Positions 62,963-64,000 of a stretch of DNA of 64,000 nt are shown piece after piece; positions within the stretch are counted from its first letter, which is position 1, and each line of letters begins with the position of its first letter. The notes under the pieces were generated by a model that was not told where the DNA came from, did not search any database, and saw nothing but the letters and a program-made list of their open reading frames with translations. This stretch comes from Flavobacteriales bacterium (GTDB lineage: Bacteria; Bacteroidota; Bacteroidia; Flavobacteriales_F; PHOS-HE28): positions 558,001-622,000 of the forward strand of contig JADJAA010000001.1 of the NCBI GenBank assembly GCA_016704485.1, in the 5' to 3' direction. Position numbers and translations under genes: made by a program.

Positions 62963-63184
62963 ATGAAACTCAACGAATTGAAAGTATCCCTTGCGAAGCA
63001 GATCCTCGAGTCGGAAAGCGAGTCTGAATTACACTCTGTGGATCTGGTATTGAATCAGGCGGTCAATTTTGAATTGAGTGCTGAACAAAAGGCACAACTT
63101 GATGCTTCGCATTCCCGCTACTTGCGCGGAGAAGGCAAGAGCTACACAAGTGCCCAAATGCTGAGGAAGGTCCATAATACTTAG
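62963..63184 (+). CDS. orphan addiction-module antitoxin-like protein
   Basis: 73 residues from ATG 62963 (MKLNELK); longer frames upstream lack similarity. The C-terminal half ELSAEQKAQLDASHSRYLRG followed by EGKSYTSAQMLRKV has the shape of the 'putative addiction module component' family (ELdrR...hxsGe.ksyswEev...). The N-terminal half is a short helix plus strands. The usual RelE/ParE-type toxin gene is absent; a composite inverted repeat follows instead. Family match is by remembered consensus only. Confidence 0.6.
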   Translation: MKLNELKVSLAKQILESESESELHSVDLVLNQAVNFELSAEQKAQLDASHSRYLRGEGKSYTSAQMLRKVHNT

Positions 63185-63207
63185 GCCTTGTTGAATTGAT
63201 TGAAGCA

Positions 63208-63442
63208 CAACCCCAGCGGGGTGCAATAGCAAAGCGATGGGTCATGACCCATCGACTTCGCATTACCAATGGTTGTGAAGCCCTACAGGGGCGAAATAGC
63301 AACCCTTGTTTTCCAACCTGAATAATAGGACCGCACTATTTCGCCCCTGCAGGGCTTGAAAAATTCACGCGTTCTTCTATCGATGGGTCTTGACCCATCG
63401 CTTTGCTGTGTCGCCCATGCAGGGCTGAGCTAACAAGGGTAT
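63208..63442. repeat. composite inverted repeat: two opposed copies of a palindromic unit
   Basis: Left unit (63208-63307) and right unit (63335-63442) are inverted copies. Both contain CGATGGGTC-(A/T)T-GACCCATCG (perfect dyad at 63235-63254; near-perfect dyad with one central mismatch at 63381-63400) and a GCCCT(A/G)CAGGGGCGAAATAG core (63280-63299; inverted at 63336-63355). Each unit also begins with a small hairpin (CCCCAGCGGGGT; CCCTGCATGGG). This is the GC-rich palindromic type of intergenic repeat common in Bacteroidota. The gap 63185-63571 has no gene. Confidence 0.82.
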
Positions 63443-63571
63443 TTCCTTGGTAAGATGGATTCCAATAGCTTGAGTTTTATGTTTATGGGATCTATTGCGG
63501 GAGTCTGGGACCCACACATGCAATCGTATGTGCCATAGGGTCTACGATGACGTAAGACCCTGCGCAGGTAA

Positions 63572-63997
63572 TTACCTCACGTTCTCAAAAGGAACGTTCG
63601 TGTCCTTCTTTAGTTCATCAATTACCATCTCGTTCTTGCAGATGAAGTCCCGGAAAGCAAGAAAATCCTTAACCAAGCCCTCCGTCAGTCGTGTGAGTTT
63701 GGGATATTCCACCACTACGTTAGTATGATTCTTCAACTCAATCGGGCGTTTATCACTCTCTGAAGAGTAGTGCGCCTTGAGATAAGCCGTATTGATGCGA
63801 ATTGCTGTTGACCGTGTCCGGCTATGAGTCCGTCCTTCGCAGCTTGCTTCAGGCCAATGCGCGTAAATAAATTCCTTGGGATGTTTGCTGAATATGGCCC
63901 AGAGGTTAATCTCATGGAATGTTGAAAGTGACCGCCTCTTCTTCTGTACAAGTTGGTTTGTGCCTTTGGGGTCAATCGTGTCAAAGACCTCATTCAC
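63572..63997 (-). CDS. hypothetical protein, cut by window edge
   Basis: At least 141 residues from a GTG at 63997; the frame is still open at the window end, so the true N-terminus may lie outside. The chain is rich in Lys, Glu and aromatic residues, mostly helical, with motifs HEINLWAIFSKHPKEFIYAH and LTRLTEGLVKDFLAFRDFIC. Not recognised. Confidence 0.5.
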   Translation of the reverse strand: MNEVFDTIDPKGTNQLVQKKRRSLSTFHEINLWAIFSKHPKEFIYAHWPEASCEGRTHSRTRSTAIRINTAYLKAHYSSESDKRPIELKNHTNVVVEYPKLTRLTEGLVKDFLAFRDFICKNEMVIDELKKDTNVPFENVR

Positions 63998-64000
63998 TCG

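Noticed and set aside
63208..63442. CRISPR array
   Set aside because: Only two inverted units with internal palindromes, no regular direct repeats with unique spacers, and no cas genes.
1..64000. tRNA, rRNA or riboswitch genes
   Set aside because: I scanned the intergenic gaps for cloverleaf-like arms and known conserved cores and saw none I could support; covariance-model searches would be needed to be sure.

Overview
The window looks like a chromosomal segment of a free-living, probably environmental member of the Bacteroidota (Flavobacteriales-like). The evidence is several secreted proteins with C-terminal type IX secretion (T9SS) sorting domains (six type A, one gliding-motility/type B), the MurF-alanine racemase fusion, the type II chorismate mutase-DAHP synthase fusion, the rnpA-hemD-DUF4271 neighbourhood, and promoter-like TAnnTTTG boxes in place of E. 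coli-type signals. Coding density is high and base composition is balanced. The exceptions are a visibly AT-rich gene at 3963-4994 and several repeat-bearing gaps. I saw no rRNA, tRNA, CRISPR array or complete insertion sequence.

Layout. 1-3862: tail of a secreted protein, 5-formyltetrahydrofolate cyclo-ligase, and a large NuoG-like formate dehydrogenase alpha subunit (Cys form). 3863-11460: an accessory stretch. It holds an AT-rich orphan gene followed by a broken second copy of the formate dehydrogenase 3' end, a lipoprotein, a four-helix-bundle gene with a degenerate copy of its 5' region and a long hairpin, a T9SS cargo gene, and a scrambled restriction locus in which an Mrr-type endonuclease plus a small ORF sit between the 5' stub of a C5-cytosine methyltransferase and the 3' half of an NgoMIV-like endonuclease gene. 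11463-22342: formate dehydrogenase maturation (fdhD) and an almost complete molybdenum cofactor set (moaA; moaC-moaB fusion, moaE, moaD, mobA, moeA, a TauE/SafE permease and a MoeB/ThiF-like protein in one tightly overlapping operon), interrupted by an FkbM methyltransferase, tag and a delta-60 repeat protein. Together with fdhF this forms a dispersed formate oxidation and Moco module.

22476-35406: FG-GAP/UnbV secreted protein, DAHP synthase/chorismate mutase, T9SS cargo, quinone oxidoreductase, the three-gene operon of an unknown protein, an M28 peptidase and rsmI, then tdk and murF-alr. 35651-47081: subtilase-like T9SS cargo, two LPS glycosyltransferases, O-antigen ligase, and a minus-strand operon DUF4271-hemD-rnpA-yidD-ctpA; then a glutaryl-CoA dehydrogenase-like gene behind a set of palindromes. 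47273-64000: small secreted protein, an atypical NarL-type regulator whose phosphoacceptor Asp is Glu, an MBOAT/SGNH acylation pair, T9SS cargo, a YdcF-like lipoprotein, an esterase, a nucleoid-associated protein, a giant FG-GAP lipoprotein, a seven-repeat type B cargo protein, a small lipoprotein, an orphan antitoxin-like gene, and a composite inverted repeat.

No tools were used. Family calls rest on motifs read by eye and on remembered family sequences; start sites were chosen by homology to family N-termini, signal peptides and gene spacing.
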